Shown here piece by piece: positions 44,976 to 54,800 of a stretch of 64,000 bases of DNA. The stretch covers positions 406,778 through 470,777 of the forward strand of contig MNCI01020094.1 of the NCBI GenBank assembly GCA_015680685.1. The letters are read 5' to 3'. Source of the DNA: Gnetum montanum (lineage: Eukaryota > Streptophyta > Gnetopsida > Gnetales > Gnetaceae). The first letter of the stretch is position 1, and each line of letters begins with the position of its first letter. The position numbers and the translations under genes were made by a program. Below the pieces are notes generated by a model, which did not search any database, was not told the origin of the DNA, and worked only from the letters and a program-made list of their open reading frames with translations.

Positions 44976-47434
44976 CTAAGGAATTAACTGCATGTGATTG
45001 TAAGGGCTTGGTTGGACTGTTGGTTCTAAAGAAAGGTCTTTTCTTGATGTGGTTGTTGGAACCAATAGTAGGTTAAGAGTTAACAACCCTTGTGGCGTTA
45101 TGTTGCTACTATTGGGTAGGCATTTCACCTTGCATTGTGGGAGTATGTGGTAGTGGAGCCATTGGTGGAAGAGATGCAGTTGGATGAGAAGGATGATATG
45201 CTTGTGGAATATCACCTCTAGAAGAGGGAGTTCCATAATACTCGTGGGCTTGGTAGTGAGGTTGAGGAGTGAAGTGACCAGTAGAGTCATGTGGGGAGAT
45301 TGGTTGCTGCACATAATATCCATATAGGTCAGGTTGTTGGTAAGGATACTGTTGCCTTGGTGGTGGAATTCCCCATGATTGTGGATGCTACCACTATTGA
45401 TATTGCTTAATCGGTTGTGGTGGAGTTCCACTAGGATAATATGTTAAGGGTTAGTGGAACTGTCTTAGGTTACCTTGAGGATAAGGTAACCTTCGGGGTG
45501 TTTGCCTTTGGTTTAATTGTGGGTTAAGTGCATACACCCTAGACTCCTACAGATGTGAGATCATAGGGCAACATCCCTTAGGATGGTCATATTGACATAT
45601 CTCACATCCACTACCATTGTCTATTTCCAAATCCACAACCTCTTCAATGATGGCAACTTTTCCCTTACCCTTGCTACGTGCATTTTCAACTTCTCTTTTT
45701 TTTCTTTTTTCGTAATCACGACCTTGCTCTCTAGACTCCTCTACTATTTTAAGAACATTTTGAAAGCTATTGTCTAGGGAATCCCACATTTGGTCTACCT
45801 TTGTGAAAATTTTGATGTCATCTTTTGGATAGGCAAAGTTTTCCTATTCACCATCTCTTCGAGTGGTGACTCTTTTTCATCCTTACAAAATCTTACTCCC
45901 CTCTTCAAGAGGGAAGGATCTCGGTTATACTCTTCCACACTTTCTCTCTTCCATAGCTCACCTTCTTCTTTAGCAACTTGCTCCAATAGTATTTGAATTT
46001 GATGGGACCTAAGCTTGAATAGTCTTCCTTGGGCATAAGTCCCAAGGGTTCTTCTCATTTCATGCCTAAGCCCATCCATGAGATGGCGTAGTTGATCCCT
46101 TTGTGAATAACCATGGCTAGGAGAACAATGTAATAGTGCATAATATCGGCCTATGGCAGTATCCAAGGGTTCATACCCTCCTTATTTTCAGTCTTAGATT
46201 TGCCTTCACAAATTAGATACTCGGGAGTACATTTGGTACTTGTCATTAAATAGTTCTAACATAGTACTCCACCTATGAATGGATTCTAATTTTAAAGACT
46301 GATACTAGCTTTTTGCTTCTTTAACTAGTGTCCATGGAAATAACTTAAGTTTTTACCATTTGTTCTCTATATTTTGTAAGGCACACACATCATGGAATGT
46401 TTGTAAGTGATTCTGAGGATTAGCGTTGTATCCCCCTTCAAATTGTGGGATATCTGAGGATTAGCATTGATATCTAATCTCTTGATCCTACTATCTTTCT
46501 AGTGGCTTGTTGAAATTCTAATAGCCTCAGTTATGTTCAACATACTTAGAGTAGCAAGTAGGGGTTCAGCGTGATCATCTCTTCCATGGTGTCTATGATG
46601 ACTACATTGTTCCCTACTCTCCCTTATTCTATGTCGTGACTCTCTAGAGTGCCCTTGTTCCCTTTCCTAGCTATTTCATCTATGACTTCCACTTTGCCTA
46701 CCTTTATCCCCATGGTCTTTTTCTTTATGACCACATCTGGATATTGAAGGAGAGGGTGAAGGAGATGATGAAGGTGAAGAAGAATGTCTGCTACCTTCTC
46801 TTCTACAGTCTCAGCCCCTATCGCGATTGTGATTAGAATGTCCACCTTTATCATGAGTTCGTCTCCCTTTTTTGGATCCTTTGTGCCTGTGGGTATCAAA
46901 ACCTATGTTATGAATAGTGGAATGAAGGTTTTGATACATAACCCATTGGCCAAAGTTAAGGGGAGGAACATCATTGTGTGGCTGATTGCCTGAGGTAGGT
47001 TCACCACCCTCATTTTTGGTTAAGACATGTGGGACATCTTGGGACTACTTACCCTTCAAAGAATTATGATGTCTCTCCTATTGCAAGTCCCTTTGACATT
47101 GTGCCTTTGTGGCATGGTATTCTCTCAAGTCATGGTCTTGCACAATGTATACTACGTGTAAGTGCAGCATGCCAATTTGTGTGAGAGCATGAAGAAGCAT
47201 GCTTGGGACTGAACGATTAGGAGGTAACACTATATTATTTTCTAAGTTTCACCAATGCAGTTGTTCATCTTGATGGAGGATAAAGGTGAAGTCTGGTATA
47301 TACTCATCAGGATGAATATATAGTACTTGAACTCTTTGAGGGACTGGCAGATCAACGTCATGTGTATTATATCGGTGATTGTTTCTTGTTTTAGACCTAG
47401 GCGGTGAGGTGCTTTTGTATGAAGAAGGAGACAT
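44976..47434 (-). pseudogene. N4 gag
   Basis: Start ATG 47434 (MSPSSYKSTSPPRS). The gag core runs from about 46450 to 45795, with DTAIGRYYALLHCSPSHGYS and LRHEMRRTLGTYAQGRLFKL open over 124 codons. The zinc knuckle CEICQYDHPKGCC is near 45606-45555. The proline-rich linker 45312-45109 (HPSHPTASLPPMAPLP) leads to the protease. Frame breaks lie between the open parts. Confidence 0.83.
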
Positions 47435-47551
47435 ATTTGTCTATTTAGTGTGCAATGTACTCTTGTTTATTATTTCCTCAATTAATCCAAAGGGTTTGTT
47501 CCAACAATGTGAATGATTTCCTATGTTCTAGTTAGTGCACAAACAACTATG

Positions 47552-47570
47552 TCCCTGACAACGGTTTGAA
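47552..47570 (-). promoter_or_regulatory. N4 primer-binding site, degenerate tRNA-Asp type
   Basis: On the minus strand the site reads TCAAACCGTTGTCAGGGA. The 3' half still fits the tRNA-Asp complement; the first half has drifted. Confidence 0.6.
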
Positions 47571-48456
47571 TGATGAGTGACAAGATACCCCTACACTCAA
47601 CCATATGAATACAAGCATTTCACACACACTCTGGCCTAATTCCAAGGACTAAGTGCCTATGCGTCTTTGTGGAACAAGGATGGGTTGGTTGATCGTTGCC
47701 TTCCCAAACTTACTTGTATTCATGATTGTATGGTTAAGTAAGTTTGAGGCATATGATTTTTATAGCTTTTATGTTTTTATGTCCTACTACTAATAAGGGA
47801 GGAGAGAGAGAGATAACTAAGTGACTAATTTAACTTAACTATGGATTAACTAGGATTTAAACTAATCCAAACATCAGTATCTGTTCTCATCCTAAACTAG
47901 CGCAACACTATTGGGATTATCAAACACTAATCGTTATTGGGTTACCAAGTGTTACATGCATGCTCGAAGTGATCGTACTGTGTGTGCTAATAACAGAAAT
48001 GTAAAGTGCATAAAATAAAATAAAATAAATGTAGAATAAAATAAGATGAAGGAAATGAGTAAGAAAAAATATCTCAAGTGCTGCAAGTATGAATCTAAGA
48101 GCTCATCTTTATTACCATACACAAGGTATGCTCAGGTACACAATGCTCGAATAAAGATTCGTCCAAACTTAGACCTCCTACTACGGGCACTTGGAAAATA
48201 CTCTAACTACAAAAGTTTCACTACTTGACTCCTAAAAGACTTCTAAAAGTCTTTCCTTGAAAGACTTCCTCTCCAAATTGTGCGCCTGGGTACTGTATTT
48301 ATAGGCTTGGGAGAAACTACTCTAATAATTAGAAAAACTACCACTCTAATTTTAAAGAAATTGCCACTCTAATTTTAGAGAAACTGCCACTCTAATTTTT
48401 AGAAAAACTACCACTCTAATAATTAGAATAAACCGCTAGAGTAACTGCTCTCATCA
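47571..48456 (-). repeat. N4 5' LTR
   Basis: The LTR is 886 bp from TGATGAG to CTCATCA. The TATA box TATAAATA is at 48303-48296 on the minus strand. It matches the 3' LTR, which is 40 bp longer. Confidence 0.92.
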
Positions 48457-48861
48457 AAAATCAATAGAATTTTTAGTATATTGATTTCTATATCACTACT
48501 ATGATAGAGTGCATATTGTATCTCTTGCCATGATAAAGTTTAATTCATAGATTATTGTTTTATTATCACTATCACAATAATGTTTAATTTGTAGCCTATT
48601 GATATGTTATCATTGTCTTAATAAAGTTCAACAAAGTGGATATTGCTATCATGATAAAATGTGATAAGTTTATAGGAAATTCTTGATAGTTTATCACAAC
48701 CATCTTGTCCTAGTGATTAAAGTTTGATATGTAGAAATAGATCTTAATTTTCAATCGCCCAGGTGATGTCTAGTGGTAGCATTAGAATTTTTAAGTGATT
48801 TCATTAAGAAATTTTGATTCATTATTTTTGCTACTTAATCTTTCATTATTGATATTCAATA

Positions 48862-49062
48862 GTAAGAAGTGAAAACCCAAGAGGTTACTTCTAAAAAAGG
48901 ATAAGACTTTATCCTTTTTCTACCCTAAAGGGGAGCTTTTTCAAGATTGATTATAAGGATAAAAACTTAAAAAGATATTCCAAAAATCATTTGGCTTTTT
49001 CTTTAGACTCTTTCTTCAATAATCTAATGTACTATAATTTTTAAATATTATTATTTATTTTC
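48862..49062 (+). other. LINE-A 3' end, resumed after C1
   Basis: The piece contains CTTTTTCTTTAGACTCTTTC and ends in ATTATTATTTATTTT. It is matched by LINE-B in reverse (54340-53965), and similarity stops at the same point in both, which marks the end of the LINE family. Confidence 0.7.
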
Positions 49063-49432
49063 TTAGGTTTTACACCCCCAAAGTCATAAGACTTAGTTTT
49101 GAGCTTAGGTATAACCACTTGAAATAATGTTACACTTTTATTCACTTACCAACCATTCTAGGACCCTATCTTGATTGGATGGGTATTGAGCCTCTATATC
49201 ATAATCCTTTAATTACATTAGCCTTGAAATTCCTATATCTTCTAATAATGTCCAATTTTTTAAGGAATGGTATTGAGTCAATAACCCCCTTTCTATAGAA
49301 ATGGTATATAAAGAATCATCTCATACAACCATAATTCTCATCCCACCAAGTGGGCTTTTGGAAGGGTCAATAAATGAGCAAAAGTCTAGCCTCTTTGAGT
49401 GAGCCCAAGCTTAGACCAAATTCTTTGGGGCT
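49063..49432. other. Spacer, nothing recognised
   Basis: No frame, LTR edge or repeat of the families above is visible. Confidence 0.4.
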
Positions 49433-49580
49433 ATTGGAACCAGAAATAGATGAAACATAGGTACACCCTAAGATTTATAGAATTTTATAACTTAGTGCTA
49501 CATAGTAGAATTAGACCTATGATCTAGGGTTACTAAGCCAAAATCTTTACAACTAGGCAAACACCTCATTATTAAAAAAA
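49433..49580 (-). mobile_element. SINE copy S3
   Basis: On the minus strand: AATAATGAGGTGTTTGCCTA head, body with AAGTTATAAAATTCTATAAA, and the tail GGGTGTACCTATGTTTCATC. It is nearly complete and fits the copy at 54047. Confidence 0.7.
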
Positions 49581-49778
49581 ATCAAAGTAACTTGAGAAAT
49601 ATGCACTTTACCATCATTCAAGAAAGGAAAATTGATTAACTATACATACCAAAGTTGGAATCTACTTCATGGATCACCTATTTAAAAATTCTTCATAGTT
49701 TTTTTAGATAAGAAAACTTAAGGCTAGTAGAACAACCTCTCCCCACACAACAATATAGATGTTACCCTCTAGATAAGA

Positions 49779-49866
49779 ATGAAGCATTAGACTAGTGATA
49801 AGTATTTTGGTTTAGAATCTCTAAGTTATGTATTTAATTCTAGTGGTTAATGTTGAGTTATACTCC
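49779..49866 (+). mobile_element. SINE copy S4, partial
   Basis: ATGAAGCATTAGACTAGTGA head, then AAGTTATGTATTTAATTCTA in the box B area and a short body. Confidence 0.55.
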
Positions 49867-49904
49867 CTACTTCACAAGGCTACTTCATTGCTTTCATATT
49901 TAAA

Positions 49905-51430
49905 AATAAAATTTTGACCTATCTGGAATTTCAGAAATTTTTTTTACCAAGATTATTAAATCTAACTCTATTGGTTGGAGCATGTGGATTATGATTTGCA
50001 AGTTACAAGTTTCAGGGGATAGAAGGTTGTGTTGGAATGTAAAATATTTTTGAATAGTATTTACCCCCAAGACATATTTATAACTTCATATTAAGTGGAT
50101 CTTATGTTTTTTCTATGGATTTGATGTTTTTTAGCAAATCTAATTTTTAGTAGATATGATATTTCTCTAGAAATCTATTTAAAATTACATGTAATACTAC
50201 CAGATTTAGTACGTGTTCCTTCTTGCATATCCAAATTTTTTTTGGGTTATTTAAGTTAATTAAATCACATTTGGAAAGATCAAGGATTAGATGCTATCCA
50301 TGCACACTACTTATCAAAATCATTTTTGGTAAAATTTGTTAATTTGTCAATGGTTTCTAAGATCCTTGATATCAATGTTTTTAACCATCATCATGCTTTA
50401 TTAATTATTTGAAAGTGAACTATCTTTTATAATCCAACATTGCTTGAATTTTGAAGGATTCCTTGTTCTACTAAATTGCCTAATATTCCATTGATTTTAA
50501 AAAAAGTTAAAAGAAATATTATTTCTCAAATTTGGCCAATCAAGAATTTTGAAATCATAGCTATAGTTAGTAGTTTTTGTAGAATTCAATATATGATTAA
50601 GGTGGATCTTGATTCACTTAAGTGATAAATTCTTCTGTGCATTGATGGAATTGATTATGTGCAAAAGGTTGCTTATTATAATCTTCTAAAGTCATGTTAC
50701 TATTTTTATTAAGAGGATCATTTGTTTAATTCATGTCCTTTTATGCTATGAAAAAAGGCTATGCAAGTGTGTTAGCACCAAGTTACTACAAATACTACTA
50801 AGATTTCTTCTACAAATATTGTAGATCCTAGTAAGATTTTTTCTATAGATGCTACAAATCTTGCAATGATTCCTTATGCTAATGTTTCAATAACTAGTTT
50901 AAAATTTTCTTTTAGTGTTACTTAACACAATGTACTTTTGAGGAAGGTTATAATCAAAAAAATTTCAAAGAATTCTTTAATGACTAAAGGGAAACAAATT
51001 TTTGTTCCTAAGCTCTCACATAAACCTTTTGTTGATTTAGATGATTTTTAAGTGGTTCTTCATAATAAAAAATGTTGAGGAAGCTTATCTATTGGTGATT
51101 ACATGCTAAATATTTAGAATGAACATATTTAAGATATTTTAACTACTAATAATTTGTTTGTATCTATTTATCAAGATATGAAGATAATATCTTTTGATAA
51201 TGTGGATTTTATTGAGAGGATGAGGGCCTCCTTTCACTCTACCCAATGTTAATCTTTCCATGAAATATTTGATTTCCTACCTTGGAGGAAAGGTTTTTTT
51301 TGGATTGGTTGTAAGGATAAAATCATGAAAAAGCACTCTCAAACCCATTAGGCCTTTTCTTTTTGTTGATTTAGAGTTTCTTCTTTTTGTAGTTCTCTTT
51401 TGCTTTTGTACTTTAAATCTTTTGTTTTTA
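49905..51430 (+). pseudogene. LINE-C: LINE ORF1 remnant with a zinc knuckle and a LINE-like 3' end
   Basis: Near 50588 the reading is YMIKVDLDSLK, then LCIDGIDYVQKVAYYNLLKS and a zinc knuckle with CYYFY.EDHLFNSCPF (about 50695-50740). This fits the CX2CX4HX4C ORF1 knuckle of plant LINEs, with its second Cys changed. The part around 51060-51240 is Ser/Asp-rich. From about 51260 it reads GFFWIGCKDKIMKKHSQTH, close to the LINE-A 3' part at 48915-48970. There is no endonuclease or RT between, so most of ORF2 appears deleted. ORF1 proteins bind the LINE RNA. The frame has several stops. Confidence 0.55.
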
Positions 51431-51453
51431 ATATATATATATATATAGATTAG

Positions 51454-51537
51454 GGTTCAACATTCATATTTATAACTTAGCATTACCCACCAAAATTGAA
51501 TCCATAACTTAAAGTTCATAAATTAAGAGTCTTACAA
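51454..51537 (-). mobile_element. SINE copy S5, partial
   Basis: On the minus strand: AAGACTCTTAATTTATGAAC, a box B-like AATTTTGGTGGGTAATGC and AAGTTATAAATATG. The box A end is cut off. Confidence 0.5.
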
Positions 51538-51540
51538 ATC

Positions 51541-52907
51541 ACAAATTCTATTCTAGTGAGTATGTTTAATGAAATTACTTTTATAATTTGTATTGGCTAT
51601 ATTTCCTAGGGGTATATACAATTATTTAGTTTTAGTTCTAGTACTATTTATATCTCTTAAATATATCTCTTTAATACATTTAACATCTTTACAATAATGA
51701 TGAATTAGCCTAATGGTAAGATTATTGTTTTGAAAGTTCTAAGTTAAGAGTTCAATTATAGTAGGTGTTTAATGAAAGTATTTTTATAATTTATGTAGGC
51801 TATATTTCTTGAGGGAATATGATGTAGGGACATCTCTTACAATTCCATTTTTCTTCCCTACATGTATGTTTTATAGGTTTTGGACTCTAAAGAAACATCT
51901 TTGAGGACTAGAGGACATCTTGGTTGAGGCTTAGGATTGACACGAGACATGTGGAGCTAATGAGAAGACGTGTTGCTATTTTTGACTGATGTCTTGGATG
52001 AGACATATTGATTGAAAAAGGATGTCTTGGGGGAGAGTTCTTCCTAGAACATGAGACATCTTGAATGAGACATCTACATTGCAAATGGAACATCTTAGAC
52101 AAGACATCTTACCAGTTTTGAAGAAGTCTTGGTACCTAGAGAAGATTTCTTGGAAAAACAATAGATGTCTTACTTGAAAGCTAGGTTGACATGTAGACAT
52201 ATTTCCAAGATTAGAGACAACCCATATGAATAAGGAAACTTTCAAAAACATCCATCCTAATTTAGGAAATAGTTGGAATGTGATGAAAATGGATGAACAT
52301 AGCTAGGGAGAAGGTGAGAAGACCTGGAAAACATCTAAAAGAGTCTCAAGTTGAGTTGAGAAAAGGTAAATATTATTATAATTCTTATTTGTTAGGAAAT
52401 GACTAAGAGAGAAAACTTTTGAAAGCAGAGAGTTGAGTAAGAGAGCATGTGTGAGCACATTGATTGAGTGTAACTGGTGATTGGAGTTCTAAGATCAACT
52501 TATGATTTCTTGGTCTTTGTGTTCTATTCTCTTGTGTCTTGTAAGTTGAGATCTCAATCTAGGGTTGTGGGAGAGATTTCTCTAATAGGTTATGTCTTGC
52601 ATTGAGAAAAACCATTGTGTGATTGTAGAGCCATATGCTATACAATATCATTGAGTATGATAGGTTTTGGATGCTTGTGGGTTTTGAGAACCCTATTATA
52701 ATCTTCTAATAAATTAATTAAAGATATATAGTTTTCTTATTCTCTAGGAAAAGGTTTTATCTTTGCATAGTACCTAGATTTAGTATGTGAAGGTGATTTA
52801 ATTATGGAGTGAACCTACTCCACTACATATGATTATCCCATTCTAGTTCCAACACTATTCATCCCTCTCAAATCTATCTCTTTGATGCATTTAATGACTC
52901 CACAATT
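51541..52907 (+). repeat. Two tandem SINE-like units, the second split by a solo LTR
   Basis: Unit 1 (51541-51694) lacks the head. Unit 2 (51695-51822 and 52833-52907) has the head GATGAATTAGCCTAATGGTA. Both share a distinct tail: GGCTATATTTCCTAGGGG or GGCTATATTTCTTGAGGG, then TTCTAGT, then ATCTCTTTAATACATTTAA or ATCTCTTTGATGCATTTAA. A third head starts at 52908. Confidence 0.6.
51823..52827 (+). mobile_element. Solo LTR of another retrotransposon family, 1005 bp
   Basis: It starts TGTAGGGACA and ends CTCCACTACA, so the termini are TGTAG...CTACA. Perfect 5-bp target duplications TATGA lie at 51818-51822 and 52828-52832. The flanking SINE tail closes up when it is removed. The first 400 bp hold many GACATCTT or GATGTCTT words. 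No internal part is left. The family cannot be named from the LTR alone; copia is possible. The orientation is a guess from the A-rich AATAAATTAATTAAAG near the end. Confidence 0.85.
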
Positions 52908-53063
52908 ATGAGGTGTTAGCCTACTAGTGAGACCCTTGATTTGAAACCTCTAAGTTAAAGGTTTAATTCTCATGGGTGATGTTGAGTTATAAAGTTCTAG
53001 TTAGACTATATATATTTGGGTGTAACTATATTTGAAGTATTTTTGGTTGCAATACCACTTTCC
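52908..53063 (+). mobile_element. SINE copy S7
   Basis: ATGAGGTGTTAGCCTACTAG head, AAGTTAAAGGTTTAATTCTC box B area, AGTTATAAAGTTCTAG body, then TTTGGGTGTAACTATATTTG tail. Confidence 0.68.
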
Positions 53064-53066
53064 CCA

Positions 53067-53325
53067 ATAATGAGGTGCTAGCTTAGTAGTAATACTTTTA
53101 ATTTGAAAGGTCTATGTCATGGATTTGAACATGGTGGACAATGCTAAGTTATTAAGTTCTATTGGAACCTAAAATAAGTGAAAAATAGGTATACTCCAAT
53201 ATATATAGTCCAAATAGAACTTTATATAACTTAGCATTACCCATCAGAATTAAACCCATGTGCTGGAGCTTCCAAATCAAGTGTCTTCCTACTTGGCTAA
53301 TACCTCATTGTTATTAAGTTCTAAT
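53067..53325. repeat. Two SINE copies joined tail to tail (inverted repeat)
   Basis: Plus copy 53067-53171 (AATGAGGTGCTAGCTTAGTA, then CAATGCTAAGTTATTAAG) faces a minus copy 53165-53325 whose head reads CTTGGCTAATACCTCATT on the plus strand. The arms could fold back on each other over about 100 bp with mismatches. Confidence 0.65.
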
Positions 53326-53400
53326 TTGACTATATCTTAGGGTGTATTTATATTATAATTATTTTAAGGCTCTAACCCCATACACCCTCCCTCCAAATAA
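53326..53400 (+). mobile_element. SINE tail fragment
   Basis: AAGTTCTAATTTGACTATAT, TTAGGGTGTATTTATATTAT and CACCCTCCCTCCAAATAAAA match the 3' part of the copy at 54047. Confidence 0.5.
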
Positions 53401-53582
53401 AAAAAATTATCTCTTTCTCCCTCATCGTACATCACAAGGCTAACACCTCATTGTTTCTAATTTTTGCTAATTTGCATATAAATTTTTTTCCTTTATTTTT
53501 TTCCTATATTCTCATAGAAATCGTCCAAGACCTTATGTTTGGGGAGTAAGTGTTAGAACATAATTTTTTTTTTAATAAAATT

Positions 53583-53690
53583 TACACCCAAATTAGAACT
53601 TTATAACTTAGTATTATCTAACAAAATTGAAACCCATAAGTTGGATTTTCTAAATCAAGATTTTTACTACCAAGCTAATAACTCATTGTG
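53583..53690 (-). mobile_element. SINE copy S11
   Basis: On the minus strand: ATGAGTTATTAGCTTGGTAG head, then TTATGGGTTTCAATTTTGTT (box B-like) and AAGTTATAAAGTTCTAATTT. Confidence 0.62.
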
Positions 53691-53964
53691 AAGGTGTTAT
53701 GTTTGAATTTGAATACTACTAAATTTTTCTACTTTTTCATTTTCTAAATCAAGCTATGTTCTTGGTCTCTACTTTGATATCATCTCTTAAAGCATTTTTT
53801 TTACTTTTGAATAGCATGTTGCACCACCATATCTTCTTTGAAATGTACTTTTTCTTATATTTCATTGAAAATATCTTTTTCAAATTTTTAATTATAGCTT
53901 TCTATTCCATCCATTTTTTTGGAATAAGTCTAGGATAATGATGATTAGGGTGGGTGGGCATTTT
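53691..53964. other. T-rich spacer, nothing recognised
   Basis: The short open frame at 53756-53938 is a composition effect of T-rich DNA (Phe and Leu runs) with no family signature. Confidence 0.4.
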
Positions 53965-54046
53965 TTTAACCCAAAAAATAAATAATAATATTTAAAAATT
54001 TATAGTACATTAGATCATTGAAGAGAGTCTCTAAAGAAAAAACCCT

Positions 54047-54224
54047 AATAATGAGGTGTTAGCTTAGTGATAAGACTTTTGATTTGGAAACTCTAAGTTA
54101 TGGGTTTGATATTGCTAGACAATGCTAAGTTATAAAGTTCAATGTGGAATATACATAATGGGGTGTACCTATGTTTAAATTATTTCAACTTCTAACACCC
54201 CTCCTAAATAAAAAATCTAATGGT
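54047..54224 (+). mobile_element. SINE copy S12, complete (reference copy)
   Basis: About 178 bp. Head AATGAGGTGTTAGCTTAGTG with box A-like TAGCTTAGTGA, then box B-like GGGTTTGATATTG about 42 bases further. Body CAATGCTAAGTTATAAAGTT, tail GGGGTGTACCTATGTTTAAA, then CACCCCTCCTAAATAAAAAA. The spacing of A and B boxes is that of a tRNA-derived RNA polymerase III promoter. It is inserted in the 3' end of LINE-B. No coding capacity. Confidence 0.72.
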
Positions 54225-54761
54225 TTTTGGGATGTTTTTTTAAGTTTTCAACCTTACAAACAATTTTGAAAAACCTTCCATTTATGGTAGGAAAAGAATT
54301 AGGCCTTGTCCTTATTCAAAAGTGCTCTCATGAGTTTTCAATTCTTAATAAAGGATTTTTTGTAAAGAGAAGGAAAAAAATCTCTCTAAAGATAAGATAA
54401 TACATTAATAAAAACTAATAAACAAATAACAACAAAAGCCAAAAGGTTTTCATCCTTGAGCTTCAAAATACCAGAAATTAATATTATAAAAATAAATTAA
54501 TTGTTCAACTTTTGTTGGGATTTTTTTTACTTGAAGTTGTAGTTGAAAAGTGACATATTTAAGAATCTAATATTTAACTCCTAAAGAGAGGTCATAGTTA
54601 TGCTTTTGTTGTTAGAAAATAATTGCACATTGAAGCTTCTAAAGAGAGTAGAAAATAAGTGGTTGAAGAAAATTCCAAATATAAAGAAAAGAAGCATAGA
54701 AAATAGGTTGATCCCCAAGAATTAGGGGGGGTTGTGGTGTGTGGTGTGGGGATGGGGGTGT

Positions 54762-54800
54762 TGGAACTTGAAATAAGTGAAACATAGGTATCCGCATAAA
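54762..54800 (-). mobile_element. SINE tail fragment
   Basis: Plus-strand TTGGAACTTGAAATAAGTGA then AACATAGGTATCC is the reverse complement of the family's tail. Confidence 0.5.

Larger units (their letters stand above)
39814..48456 (-). mobile_element. N4: full-length Ty3-type (Athila-like) element nested in the C1 3' LTR
   Basis: In minus-strand order: 5' LTR 48456-47571, primer site, gag, protease, partial pol, a 2-kb non-coding 3' part, polypurine tract and 3' LTR 40739-39814. Perfect 5-bp target duplications AAAAT lie at 39809-39813 and 48457-48461. At 8643 bp it is structurally complete at both ends. The pol region lacks RNase H and most of integrase. The bases around the N at 42397 are a likely assembly join. 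Confidence 0.94.
25862..48861 (+). mobile_element. C1: Ty1/copia retrotransposon, split by N3 and N4
   Basis: 5' LTR 25862-27380, primer site, gag, protease, integrase and RT to 30478, then N3, then the rest of RT and RNase H at 37652-38640, a polypurine tract, and the 3' LTR from 38687, itself split by N4. Flanks are GTCAG (25857-25861) and GTAAG (48862-48866), a target duplication with one change. The order protease-integrase-RT-RNase H is diagnostic of copia. It lies in the 3' end of LINE-A. Confidence 0.88.
38687..48861 (+). repeat. C1 3' LTR, split by N4
   Basis: The LTR pieces are 38687-39813 and 48462-48861 (about 1.53 kb together). They align with the 5' LTR on both sides of the N4 insertion: the ATTCTAGTAATACAAAAT stretch continues as CAATAGAATTTTTAGTATA. 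Confidence 0.87.
5450..49062 (+). mobile_element. LINE-A: ancient L1-type non-LTR retrotransposon, split by five insertions
   Basis: LINE-A survives in pieces at 5450-6696 (ORF1 and start of endonuclease), 21254-23492 (endonuclease to RT), 24320-25861 (RT end, zinc finger, 3' region) and 48862-49062 (3' end). The pieces join in the expected LINE order when N1, the solo LTR and C1 are taken out. The 3' part (25600-25861 plus 48862-49062) matches the 3' part of LINE-B at 54660-53965 across the C1 insertion. That proves C1 split one continuous sequence. It is riddled with stops and is the oldest layer of the region. Confidence 0.8.

Noticed and set aside
44976-45431. 151-codon minus-strand frame in N4
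   Set aside because: It is out of frame with the gag linker. The frame at 45312-45109 carries the proline-rich linker shared by N0 and N3.
53756-53938. 60-codon Phe-rich frame as a membrane protein
   Set aside because: T-rich DNA between SINE and LINE remnants gives such frames by chance. There is no start context or family match.
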